A stretch of DNA of 64,000 nucleotides from Thermoleophilia bacterium (lineage in GTDB: Bacteria > Actinomycetota > Thermoleophilia > Solirubrobacterales > 70-9): contig JAENWT010000013.1 in NCBI GenBank assembly GCA_016650125.1, forward strand, positions 17,267 to 81,266, given 5' to 3'. Each line of letters starts with the position of its first letter. Position 1 is the stretch's first letter. Shown here piece by piece: positions 1-7,457 of the stretch. The notes below the pieces were generated by a model, which worked only from the letters and a program-made list of their open reading frames with translations, did not search any database and had not been told where the DNA came from. The position numbers were made by a program, and so were the translations under genes.

Positions 1-270
1 GTCACCATCCGGTACGGCTTTCAGGACGACATCGACGTACCCCGGTCGCTTGGTCTCGCCGCTGATCGCGGCCTGGAGGTAGAGCTCGATCTGGAAGCCG
101 CGAGCTATTTCCTCAGCCGGGTCGTACTCAGGCGTGGTCCCGACCGGCAGATGGCCAGGTGGCGCAAGGTGCTGTTCCTGGCCCTTGCCCGGCAGTCCGC
201 CAACCCCGTCGAATACTTCAACCTGCCGATCGACCGCACCGTGGTGCTCGGTGGGCACATAACCATCTGA
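1..270 (+). CDS. kup: Kup potassium transporter, C-terminal end (partial)
   Basis: The window opens inside a reading frame that runs to TGA at 268-270 (89 residues). It carries the conserved C-terminal features of Kup/HAK K+ uptake proteins: an RYGF motif near residue 4, VPRSL, a YFLSR segment, a W-x-x-K-LF-ALAR stretch, and the closing block YFNLPIDRTVVLGGHI, which matches the family ending (YFxIPxDRVVELG). This is the cytosolic tail of an integral membrane K+ symporter; the membrane part lies before base 1. The family call rests on recalled motifs, not on a search. Confidence 0.85.
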   Translation, partial: VTIRYGFQDDIDVPRSLGLAADRGLEVELDLEAASYFLSRVVLRRGPDRQMARWRKVLFLALARQSANPVEYFNLPIDRTVVLGGHITI

Positions 271-333
271 GCGGGTCGCCGTTCGCTGCTTCGAGCCCGA
301 GGTAACGACACCTCGACCCAGGTGGAGGCGAGA

Positions 334-1122
334 TCAGCCGAAGGCCATTGTCCGGTCCGGAGTCTTTTCGGGAGTGATCAGGACCGGGCACCGGGAGTGT
401 TCCATCAGGTAGGCGGAGACGCTGCGGTGAAGCGGCCGGCCGAGACGTCCGTGAGCCTGCGACCCGACCACCATGAGGTCGAATCCTTCGGAGTACTCGC
501 CGAGCTTCTCGGCCGGGTCACCGACCAGGCCTTCGAGCTCGACCTTGACGTCACCCGGAACCCGGTTGGCCGCCTCCTCGAGGATTCTGGTGGCGTGATT
601 GGCGCGAGCCTGGTTACGCACGGACTTGATCTTGCGGCGCGAAGTGGGAGCGGACGCGAGAACACTGACGATCCTGAGTCCGACTCCGAGGAAGCGGGCC
701 ATGGATGAAGCTTCGTCGATGGCCCTGAACGAGCCTCCGTGCCCGTCAACCGCCACGCAGATCGCCGAAAGCCCCTTGACTGGTCGAGCCTCGGGCGGTG
801 CCACCGCGATCGGACAGTTGCCTCCCTTGAGAATCCGCTTGCCGCCGCAGCCGGCCTGGCTGCGGCCGAAATTCTCGGAAGGCGCGCAACCCACGACCAC
901 GGCCATCGGCCGAACCTGGTCGGCCAGCATCCGCAGCCCGCGGGTCGGCGACTTGTGACCGGTGTTCTTGAAGTACCCCTTTGCCATCTCGGGCACCTGC
1001 ACGCCGCCGCGATAGGCGATCACCGGCTTGGCGTCGAAGGCGCGGCAGATGAGGTTGCCCAAGGTGAGCGCCCGCTTGCCGTCGGGACTTCCGTCATACG
1101 CGATGATCACCCTCTGCTTCAT
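334..1122 (-). CDS. Tandem universal stress protein (UspA family)
   Basis: 262 residues in two Usp domains (about 1-125 and 130-250). Each begins with a beta strand and D (VIIAYDGSPDGKRAL; AICVAVDGHGG). The second keeps the ATP-binding pattern G-x2-G-x9-G(S/T) in VVGSQAHGRLGRPLHRSVS followed by CPVLI. The first has a weaker VVGCAP version. Such proteins are cytosolic ATP-binding stress factors, often in dormancy or hypoxia regulons. ATG at 1122 starts directly on the first beta strand. It is divergent from the DevS-like kinase across a 166-bp gap, which fits a shared stress response (inference). Confidence 0.88.
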   Translation of the reverse strand: MKQRVIIAYDGSPDGKRALTLGNLICRAFDAKPVIAYRGGVQVPEMAKGYFKNTGHKSPTRGLRMLADQVRPMAVVVGCAPSENFGRSQAGCGGKRILKGGNCPIAVAPPEARPVKGLSAICVAVDGHGGSFRAIDEASSMARFLGVGLRIVSVLASAPTSRRKIKSVRNQARANHATRILEEAANRVPGDVKVELEGLVGDPAEKLGEYSEGFDLMVVGSQAHGRLGRPLHRSVSAYLMEHSRCPVLITPEKTPDRTMAFG

Positions 1123-1220
1123 GTCTGCTCCTACTCGACGACTGTCAGCAAAGCTTCATGCACCACCCCTCCTGCTACATCCGTATAGACAGGGTGCTCT
1201 TCTACGCAGTATCACCGGAT

Positions 1221-1232
1221 AATTCATGAATT
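1221..1232. promoter_or_regulatory. Perfect 12-bp palindrome in the divergent usp/kinase promoter gap
   Basis: AATTCATGAATT is a perfect palindrome in the AT-rich middle of the 166-bp gap between the divergent usp and kinase genes, about 57 bp before the kinase ATG. The AT-rich setting in high-GC DNA suits a promoter or operator. No binding protein can be named from the sequence. Confidence 0.35.
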
Positions 1233-1288
1233 GCAAGTAATCTTATAAAGTAAGCGACCGTCGGGGTAGTGGCCTGTCTGAGGAGGAA

Positions 1289-2860
1289 ATGGCCTACGAA
1301 ACACTCACTGAATCGCAGCTCAGACGCGTCCTGGAGGCGGGCCGTAGCCTGGTGTCCGAGCCGGATCTCGAGAAATTGCTCGAGCAGGTTCTCAGTATCG
1401 CCATGGAGTTGACGGGGGCCGGGCACGCGGCACTCGGGGTCTTTGACCAGGAAGAAGTCGGTCTCGAGCGTTTTCATCCCCGTACCTCCGGTTTTCCCCC
1501 TGAAGCACCCAATACGGATCCAGTCGTCCGGGTGCCGATCGAGATCCGGGGTGAGACGTTCGGCAGCATCTACCTCACGGACCGGGCCGACGGTGATGAA
1601 TTCGACGACCGTGACAAAGCGATCCTCGGGGTACTGGCCGAGTGGGCGGCGCTGGCGATCGACAACGCCCGCGGCTACGAGGAGACCGAGCGCCGGCGCG
1701 CCGAGTTCGAGCGCGCCGTCCAGACCCTTGAAGCGACCGTCTCGCTCTCCCGTACGGGCGCGGCCGAGACGGATCTTCCCTCCTTGCTCGACCTGATCTC
1801 GAAGCGTGGCCGGACCCTGGTCCAGTCAAGGTCGCTATTGGTCCTCTTCGCCGATCCGGACGTCGGGCTGATGGTTGCCGCGGTGGACGGTGAGTTTTCA
1901 ACTTCGCTGGAACAGGAGGTCCCAGGCGGCAATGTGCTCCTCGAGAAGGCCCGCCTCGACGGGCTCGTCCACCACACAGAAGGCAGAATCCTCGACCTCC
2001 CAGATGGCGACATAGTCAGGGCCGGATCGGCGATGCTGGTTCACCTCAGTCACGCGGGCCGGAGCCAGGGCTTTCTGCTCGCGCTTGAACGAACCGGTCA
2101 GGATCGCTTCACCCCCGACGATGAATTGGTCTTCCAGTCGTTCGCAAGCAGCGCGGCGAACTCGTTGGCCATCGCGAAAGACGAACAGCGCGAGCGTCTG
2201 AGGGCGACGATCGAGGCATCGGAGCGGGAACGCAGGCGCTGGGCGATCGAGCTTCACGACCAGACCCTTCAGGATCTCGGGGCACTCAAGGTGATGCATG
2301 AAGGCGCGTTGAGCCGTGGCGATCCGCAGACCATGCGGCGATCGCTCGTCCTGGCCTCATCTCAGATCGACGACTCAATTGCTTCACTCGAGTCACTGAT
2401 CCAGGAGCTGAGACCCCCCACGCTGGACCTGCTCGGGGTGGCGGCAGCGGTCGAGACCCTGGTCGAGCGGATGGACAATCGCACTGAGATGGCCCTGACC
2501 TCATTCATCGACCTTGGTTACGAACGCGGGGACCGCCCGACGCGGCTCGCTGCCCAGCTTGAAGCAACCATCTACCGGGCTGTACAGGAAGCCCTGAACA
2601 ATTCTGTCAAGCATGCCGAAGCGACGAAGGTTTCGGTCTCGATCGTCGAGAGAGACGATCAGGTCACGATTTTCGTTGAGGATGACGGCAAGGGCTTCTC
2701 ACCGGCCGGCGGGACCGGCGAGCGATTCGGACTCCACGGCATGCGCGAGCGTGTCGAAATGGTCGGAGGCGAACTCGAGATCGACTCGGCACCAGGGAGC
2801 GGCACCCGGGTGGAAGTTCGCCTCCCTGTCCAGCTTCAATCAGTCGCAGGAGCCGGCTGA
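1289..2860 (+). CDS. GAF-domain sensor histidine kinase, DevS/DosS-like (HisKA_3)
   Basis: 523 residues, no membrane segment. GAF1 spans about 10-128 and GAF2 about 160-300. A HisKA_3 dimerisation helix carries the phospho-acceptor His near 323 (RRWAIELHDQTLQDLG). The HATPase has N box EALNNSVKHA (about 433), DDGKGFS (about 467) and GLHGMRERV (about 487). GAF1 ends in VPIEIRGETFGSIYLTD, a DevS/DosS signature, but the stretch between GLERF and SGFPPE is some 45-50 residues shorter than I recall for DevS, and that stretch holds the haem-proximal region. ATG 1289 follows GAGGAGGAA. The 3' end overlaps the convergent regulator by 25 nt. A soluble stress or redox sensor is likely, probably without haem. 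Confidence 0.88.
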   Translation: MAYETLTESQLRRVLEAGRSLVSEPDLEKLLEQVLSIAMELTGAGHAALGVFDQEEVGLERFHPRTSGFPPEAPNTDPVVRVPIEIRGETFGSIYLTDRADGDEFDDRDKAILGVLAEWAALAIDNARGYEETERRRAEFERAVQTLEATVSLSRTGAAETDLPSLLDLISKRGRTLVQSRSLLVLFADPDVGLMVAAVDGEFSTSLEQEVPGGNVLLEKARLDGLVHHTEGRILDLPDGDIVRAGSAMLVHLSHAGRSQGFLLALERTGQDRFTPDDELVFQSFASSAANSLAIAKDEQRERLRATIEASERERRRWAIELHDQTLQDLGALKVMHEGALSRGDPQTMRRSLVLASSQIDDSIASLESLIQELRPPTLDLLGVAAAVETLVERMDNRTEMALTSFIDLGYERGDRPTRLAAQLEATIYRAVQEALNNSVKHAEATKVSVSIVERDDQVTIFVEDDGKGFSPAGGTGERFGLHGMRERVEMVGGELEIDSAPGSGTRVEVRLPVQLQSVAGAG

Positions 2861-3516
2861 GTCAGGATCTCGAGGTCGTTTTCCTTGGCATACGTGATCA
2901 ACTCGGCCCGCGTGCTGATCCCGGTCTTTCGCTGGATGTTGGCCCGGTGCGTCTCCACCGTTCTGACGCTGAGAACGAGCTCCTCGGCGACTTCTGGATT
3001 CGTAAGGCCGCGGGCCAGCTGACCGAGTACTTCGATCTCCCTCGGGGTGAGCTCGTCGGGCGGGCCACTGGCGGCAGGCGCGGCGGCCAGCTTTGCGCCC
3101 AGGGTCGGATTGAGGTAAGTGTCACCGGCCAGGGAGGCCCGGATGGCGTCAACCAGTTCACTTGCCGCCGAATGCTTCACCACATAGCCGGAGGCACCCG
3201 CCTGAAGCGCAGACCGCACGAAAACCAGTTCGCTCTGCATGGTCAGCACGATGACCTTGGTCTCCGGTGAGCTTTCCAGCACCGATGGAATCACCTCGAG
3301 GATCGGGCGGCCGGGCATGTTCAGGTCGAGGATGAGGACAGAGGGCCGATGCCCCAGGACATAACGGACCGCGTCGTCCGCGTTGCCGGCTTCTGCCACT
3401 ACGCGAATGTCCTCTTCGGCCTCAAGGACCATGCGAACACCATCGCGGACGATCACGTGATCGTCCGCGAGGACGACCGTGACTTCATCGCTGCTTTCCA
3501 GTGGCTGCTCGACCAT
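2836..3516 (-). CDS. NarL/FixJ-family response regulator
   Basis: 226 residues. The receiver domain (about 11-130) has acidic residues in LADDH, phospho-acceptor D64 in LILDLNMPG, and the Lys of GYVVKHSA. A LuxR-type HTH (about 155-215) carries LTPREIEVL, ARGLTNPEVAEEL and SVRTVETHRANI. HisKA_3 kinases pair with this class, so the neighbouring kinase is the natural partner, though the genes are convergent and overlap by 25 nt, which is unusual for a cognate pair. ATG 3516 leaves a short acidic N-terminus. DNA-binding cytosolic protein. Confidence 0.88.
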   Translation of the reverse strand: MVEQPLESSDEVTVVLADDHVIVRDGVRMVLEAEEDIRVVAEAGNADDAVRYVLGHRPSVLILDLNMPGRPILEVIPSVLESSPETKVIVLTMQSELVFVRSALQAGASGYVVKHSAASELVDAIRASLAGDTYLNPTLGAKLAAAPAASGPPDELTPREIEVLGQLARGLTNPEVAEELVLSVRTVETHRANIQRKTGISTRAELITYAKENDLEILTQPAPATD

Positions 3517-3740
3517 ATTCGAAGTATCGCGGCAATAGTCGGCGAACTCCTCGGTACCACCCCCGCGCCAAGATCAGTAACCACTACCGATAGCGAAGGT
3601 CATGTGTGCCGATCGGACGTCCCTGAATTTCAGGTGTCCGGAGCCACTTCCAGTCCCTTGAAACTCTCCCGCCCGATAGTGGGGCCTTGACTCGAGAACG
3701 ATCTGCCTGGCCCCATCTACTCCAAGTCTCACTCGTCGGT

Positions 3741-3758
3741 GCGGACCTAAAGTCCTTG
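3741..3758. promoter_or_regulatory. DosR-box-like palindrome
   Basis: GCGGACCTAAAGTCCTTG holds GGAC-N5-GTCC with a TAAA centre, close to the remembered core of the mycobacterial DosR/DevR box (GGGACTWWAGTCCC). It lies between the NarL regulator and the peroxiredoxin remnant, about 230 bp upstream of the regulator start. Nearby GGACGTCC (3615-3622) and CCTGAATTTCAGG are further small palindromes. A role for the DevS/NarL pair here is inference. Confidence 0.35.
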
Positions 3759-3764
3759 ACATAA

Positions 3765-3953
3765 CTATCAGAGTCAAGGCCCAGGGTCAAGCGTGAGCTG
3801 AATCTGCCGACCTTCGAGACCGCGGGCCTGGCGCTCTACCGCCGGCTGACCATGGTTATGAGCGGCGGAGTGATCGAGAAGACGTTCTACCCGGTGTTCC
3901 CGCCGGACCGGAACGCTCCCGAAGTGCTCGAATGGCTCGAATCCCGGAACTGA
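3765..3953 (+). pseudogene. Peroxiredoxin (AhpC/TSA family) C-terminal remnant
   Basis: After an in-frame TAA at 3762-3764 the frame runs open to TGA 3951-3953 and encodes about 62 residues that read as the C-terminal third of an actinobacterial peroxiredoxin: LNLPTFETAGLALYRRLTM, a GVIEKTFYPVFPPD block and a final EVLEWL. The thioredoxin-fold core with the peroxidatic Cys is absent, and the preceding 250 bp show no peroxiredoxin coding in other frames that I can recognise. The only in-frame ATG (3852) would leave 33 residues. I therefore call a truncated relic, not a gene. Confidence 0.7.
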
Positions 3954-3959
3954 CCGCGC

Positions 3960-4874
3960 TCAGCCCTTGAAAGTCGAAGGACCCTGATCGCCGAAGGGCT
4001 CGTCCCGCTCGCTGACCGCTTCGCGGAATCCCTTCTCTGCCGCCCGCTGCTGGAAGGCGAATCCTTCCTCTGTATGCCTCGCGATGCCGTCGAAGACGGT
4101 GCCGAGGATCTGCGTCTGGTGAAGTCCCTGAGCCTGTAGCGACTGGTTCACGAGCAGCTTCATCATCTGGAGCTGGTTGAGCGGATTTCGCGCGATGCGC
4201 TCGACCAGGATCTCCGTGCGTTCGTCCAGGTGCTCCACCGTGGGTGCTTCGATTGCCAGCCCCCACTCCACGGCCTCCGCCCCCGACAGGCTGTCGCCGG
4301 TGAAGAGCAGGCGTTTCGCTCGCTGCGGCCCCAGGCGGTAGGTCCACATCGAAGTCGTCGGCGTTCCCCAGACCCGAGCGGGCGGGTAACCGATTTTGGC
4401 GTCATCGGCGATCACCAGCAAGTCGCTGCAGAGGGCCATGTCGGTGCCGCCGGCCACACAGAACCCGTGAACCTTGCAGACCACCGGCTTCGAGCAGTTG
4501 AAAAGCGACATGAAGCCGCGCACGTTGCGGCTCATCATCGAATAGTCGACCATCGGATCCCAGGTGCCCCCCGGGTCGTGATTGGCACCCATGACCGCGG
4601 GGTCGAGCGGTGACCCGGGCGGCGCGGCGGCGTCCTCTCCCAGGCGACCTTCGCCCTCGGCCGATTCGACCAGGTCGTAACCGCCGCAGAAGCCTTTGCC
4701 GTTGCCGGCCAGCAGGATGACGTGAACCTCGGGATCCAGGTCGGCCCGCTCAACGCAGCGTTCGAGCTCGTTGACCAGGACCCGGGTGATCCCGTTGCCG
4801 CGATCGGGCCGGTTGAGGGTGATCCGGGCGACCCGGCCGCCTGTTTTGTAGGTCATGGTCGTCGGTTCGGTCAT
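3960..4874 (-). CDS. Enoyl-CoA hydratase/isomerase family protein (crotonase)
   Basis: 304 residues, slightly long for a crotonase. The fold signature is clear: ARITLNRPDRGNGIT near the N-terminus, the first oxyanion-hole block GNGKGFCGGYDL, and the second block KPVVCKVHGFCVAGGTDMALCSDL, followed by IGYPPARVWGTP. The glycine-rich GFCVAGG replaces the catalytic Glu motif of true hydratases, so hydratase activity is unsure; isomerase or another acyl-CoA chemistry is possible. The open frame extends upstream, but ATG 4874 is chosen because it overlaps the amidase stop as ATGA (4871-4874), which indicates translational coupling. Confidence 0.85.
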   Translation of the reverse strand: MTEPTTMTYKTGGRVARITLNRPDRGNGITRVLVNELERCVERADLDPEVHVILLAGNGKGFCGGYDLVESAEGEGRLGEDAAAPPGSPLDPAVMGANHDPGGTWDPMVDYSMMSRNVRGFMSLFNCSKPVVCKVHGFCVAGGTDMALCSDLLVIADDAKIGYPPARVWGTPTTSMWTYRLGPQRAKRLLFTGDSLSGAEAVEWGLAIEAPTVEHLDERTEILVERIARNPLNQLQMMKLLVNQSLQAQGLHQTQILGTVFDGIARHTEEGFAFQQRAAEKGFREAVSERDEPFGDQGPSTFKG

Positions 4875-6301
4875 GCAGCCTCTTTCGTCGAGGCCATTTC
4901 CGCCATGTGCCAGCCACCGAAGACCCTTTCGAGCTCGGCGGCGACCGCCAGGACCAGCTCGTCCGCGCCTTCCCTCGCCACGACCTGAACCGCCAGCGGC
5001 AACCCGTTCTCCGTCCAGCGCACGGGAACGATCGCCGCTGGCATTCCAACCGCGTTGAACGGGGTTGTGTACGGGATCTGGGTCAGGGGCCGATAGGTGG
5101 CTCCGTGTCGGGACGGTCTGGTCAGGAACAGAGGGCAAAGCAGGACACCTTCGCCGATCGCCTCGAGGATCGTGCCCTTGTGCCTCTCCAACCGCTCGAA
5201 GCTGCCTTCGCCGATCAACGGCCCGAGCCGTCCGCCGATCCTGATGAAGCTCTCGACGACCAGCGCTTCGCGGGAGATCCTCGCCTTGCCCGTGATGCCT
5301 CGGAGCAGTTCAGGGATCGTGCGGTAGTCCGAACCGCCGCCGAGGTCCTGCCGGATGCCGGCCAGCGCATGATTGCGCAGCAACGCCGTCCAGATGAAGC
5401 CCAGGCGATCGAGCGGCAGGGAATCGTTCCGCGTCACCTTCATGCCGCCGGCCCCGAGGGCTCCGGCCGCCATCAGCACCGTCTCGGCGACCTCCTTCCG
5501 GACCGGGATCGGGCCGTTGCGAAGATTGGCCACGCAGGGGACCTCCGTGATCGAAGGTGGGTCTGCCAGGGGCTCGCCGGACAGCACCGAGAGCGCAAGT
5601 GCGAGATCTTCGACGCGACGCGCGAGTGGTCCACCGGCGTTGAATACCCGCACCGCTTCATCGACCACCGGCACGTGGCCGTCCGTCGGCACACGGCCGG
5701 TCGTGGGCTTGAGGCTCACGCAACCATTGTTCGCCGCCGGATTACGGAGGCTTCCTCCGATGTCGCTTCCGAATCCCAATGGCGAGCCGCCCGCCGCGAT
5801 GATCGCCGCCTCACCGCCGCTGCTGCCACCGGCCGAGTGTTTGAGGGACCGCGGATTTCTGGTGCGGCCGAATATCGGATTGACCGTCTCGATACCCCAG
5901 GACATGTCGGGCAGATTGGTCTTGCCGAGGATGATCGCCCCGGCCTCACGCAACCGCTTGACAATTTCGGCATCGGCATCGGCGACGTCATCGCGATGAA
6001 ACCAGGAGCCGGCGGTGAACCGCACACCCTCCACGGGCCAGCAGTCCTTGACTGTTATCGGGACTCCAAAGAGCGGCGGGAGGTCATCGGTCCCGTCAGC
6101 TTCGATCCGTTCGTCGGCAGCTTTCGCCTGTTTGCGCGCCGTGTCGAACATCGGCGTGATCACAGCATTGAGGGCGGGATTTACTTCTTCGATGCGCGAG
6201 ATATGCGCATCCACGATTCCCGTGACCGTCACCTCCCGTAGCTTGATCGCCCGAGCCAGTCCGGCCGCGCTGGTCGTGAGTGGATCAATCTGGAAGCTCA
6301 C
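4871..6301 (-). CDS. Amidase (amidase signature family)
   Basis: 476 residues, usual length for the family. The Ser-cisSer-Lys triad is visible: Lys in PITVKDCW (about 88), the Gly/Ser loop SAGGSSGGEAA, and Ser in GSDIGGSLRNPA. These enzymes hydrolyse amide bonds of small molecules in the cytosol; the substrate cannot be read. It lacks a GatA setting (no gatB or gatC nearby), so a stand-alone amidase is preferred. It is coupled by a 4-nt overlap to the downstream crotonase, which suggests a joint catabolic role on an amide or CoA-linked substrate (inference). Confidence 0.88.
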   Translation of the reverse strand: MSFQIDPLTTSAAGLARAIKLREVTVTGIVDAHISRIEEVNPALNAVITPMFDTARKQAKAADERIEADGTDDLPPLFGVPITVKDCWPVEGVRFTAGSWFHRDDVADADAEIVKRLREAGAIILGKTNLPDMSWGIETVNPIFGRTRNPRSLKHSAGGSSGGEAAIIAAGGSPLGFGSDIGGSLRNPAANNGCVSLKPTTGRVPTDGHVPVVDEAVRVFNAGGPLARRVEDLALALSVLSGEPLADPPSITEVPCVANLRNGPIPVRKEVAETVLMAAGALGAGGMKVTRNDSLPLDRLGFIWTALLRNHALAGIRQDLGGGSDYRTIPELLRGITGKARISREALVVESFIRIGGRLGPLIGEGSFERLERHKGTILEAIGEGVLLCPLFLTRPSRHGATYRPLTQIPYTTPFNAVGMPAAIVPVRWTENGLPLAVQVVAREGADELVLAVAAELERVFGGWHMAEMASTKEAA

Positions 6302-6352
6302 CGCCGGGATGGTAGACGGCTACGGCCCCAGGGACAAGCCGAAATTGATGCC

Positions 6353-7036
6353 TCAGGCGTCGAGCTCCGTCTTGATCGCCTCACGGACCGCGGTGATCGC
6401 GTCGGCTCGGACCCTGAGCTTCGTCGCGGCATGGGCGGCGGCGTTGAGGCCTTTCATCTCTTCAATCGACGCCGCAATCGCTGAGTCGAACTCTTCGGCC
6501 GTGGCCGTGCGGTCCAGGAAGCCCGCTGCCACCGCCTGGCTCGGTGAATAGCTCCGGGCGGTGATCGTGGCCCGGCTGAGCTCGGCCGGGGTCAGGCGCT
6601 GACGGGCGATCTCCTGGACGAAGAGCGGCATCGTCAGGCCGATCTTCACTTCGTTCAGGCCGTACTTGAAGTCTCCGTCAAGGCCGATCCGGTGGTCCGC
6701 ACACAGCGGGATGAAAGTTCCGGCGGCCAGGGCGTGGCCCGTGGACGCGGTGATCACCGGCGTGGGAAAGGCCAAGACCTTCTCGCAGAGGGTCGCACCG
6801 AGGCCGATCATCTCACCGAGTTTCCCGGGTGATTCGGCGAAGACCTTAAGGTCGAAGCCCGCCGAGAAATACTTCTCGCGCCCGGTGAGCACGACCACGG
6901 CCTCATCCTCCGCCGCTTGATCGAATGCCGAGTGGAGTTCGTTCAGCATGGCGATCGACAGGACGTTGACCTTGCCGTCGTCCATGGTGATCGTCGCCAC
7001 CCGCTCGTTCAGCCGGTAAGAGACCAACTCAGGCAT
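6353..7036 (-). CDS. Enoyl-CoA hydratase/isomerase family protein (short crotonase)
   Basis: 227 residues, shorter than a classical crotonase (about 260). Visible blocks are VATITMDDGKVNVLS, the oxyanion block GREKYFSAGFDLKVF, and TPVITASTGHALAAGTFIPLCADHRIG. The second block has GHALAAG where hydratases often have a Glu, so it may be an isomerase-type or non-hydratase member. ATG 7036 gives a normal N-terminus. It lies 51 bp upstream of the amidase on the same strand, so the three genes may be one unit for acyl-CoA or amide degradation. Confidence 0.83.
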   Translation of the reverse strand: MPELVSYRLNERVATITMDDGKVNVLSIAMLNELHSAFDQAAEDEAVVVLTGREKYFSAGFDLKVFAESPGKLGEMIGLGATLCEKVLAFPTPVITASTGHALAAGTFIPLCADHRIGLDGDFKYGLNEVKIGLTMPLFVQEIARQRLTPAELSRATITARSYSPSQAVAAGFLDRTATAEEFDSAIAASIEEMKGLNAAAHAATKLRVRADAITAVREAIKTELDA

Positions 7037-7047
7037 GTTCGCCGTCC

Positions 7048-7413
7048 TCAGTCCGCGTAGCGGCTGTGCAGCATCAAGGCGTTGCCGTCCGGGTCACTGA
7101 AGATGGCCATGTGACAGACCCCGGAATCGATCGTGTCGGCAACGAAGGTGACGCCTTTCGATTCGAGCTCTCCCCGGGCCTCGGCAACGTCATCGACGTG
7201 GAGTGCGATCGGAAAATTGTGCGGCGCAAAAACCTGGCCGAAGGCATCGGGCTGCATCAGGGCGATCGTCAGGCTGCCGGTCTCGTACTCCTGCGCGGGC
7301 ATGTCGCCCCATTGCTTCGACTTCTCGAGTCCGAGCACTTCCCCATAGAACTCCTTCGATTTCTCGAAGTCCTGGATCGGCACGATCGTGAAGTCGACTC
7401 CGGTGACGTTCAT
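7048..7413 (-). CDS. VOC/glyoxalase-bleomycin resistance family protein
   Basis: 121 residues, one vicinal-oxygen-chelate domain of two beta-alpha-beta3 units. Features are VDFTIVPIQDFEKSKEFYGEVLGLE at the start (quoted only to show the EFYxxVLGL block), IALHVDDVAEA, and the C-terminal DPDGNALMLH. ATG 7413 is chosen over a longer open frame because a strong GGAGGAAAG ribosome site sits 5-6 nt ahead. It may bind a divalent metal, but the family covers many reactions and the substrate is unknown. It ends 11 nt before the crotonase start, so co-transcription is likely. Confidence 0.84.
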   Translation of the reverse strand: MNVTGVDFTIVPIQDFEKSKEFYGEVLGLEKSKQWGDMPAQEYETGSLTIALMQPDAFGQVFAPHNFPIALHVDDVAEARGELESKGVTFVADTIDSGVCHMAIFSDPDGNALMLHSRYAD

Positions 7414-7457
7414 CTTCTTTCCTCCATCTTGTTCTCGGGCGGACTGGTCCGCCGAGC

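Noticed and set aside
4907..6241. 444-residue open frame antisense to the amidase
   Set aside because: Arg/Asp-rich shadow; the amidase triad on the other strand is intact.
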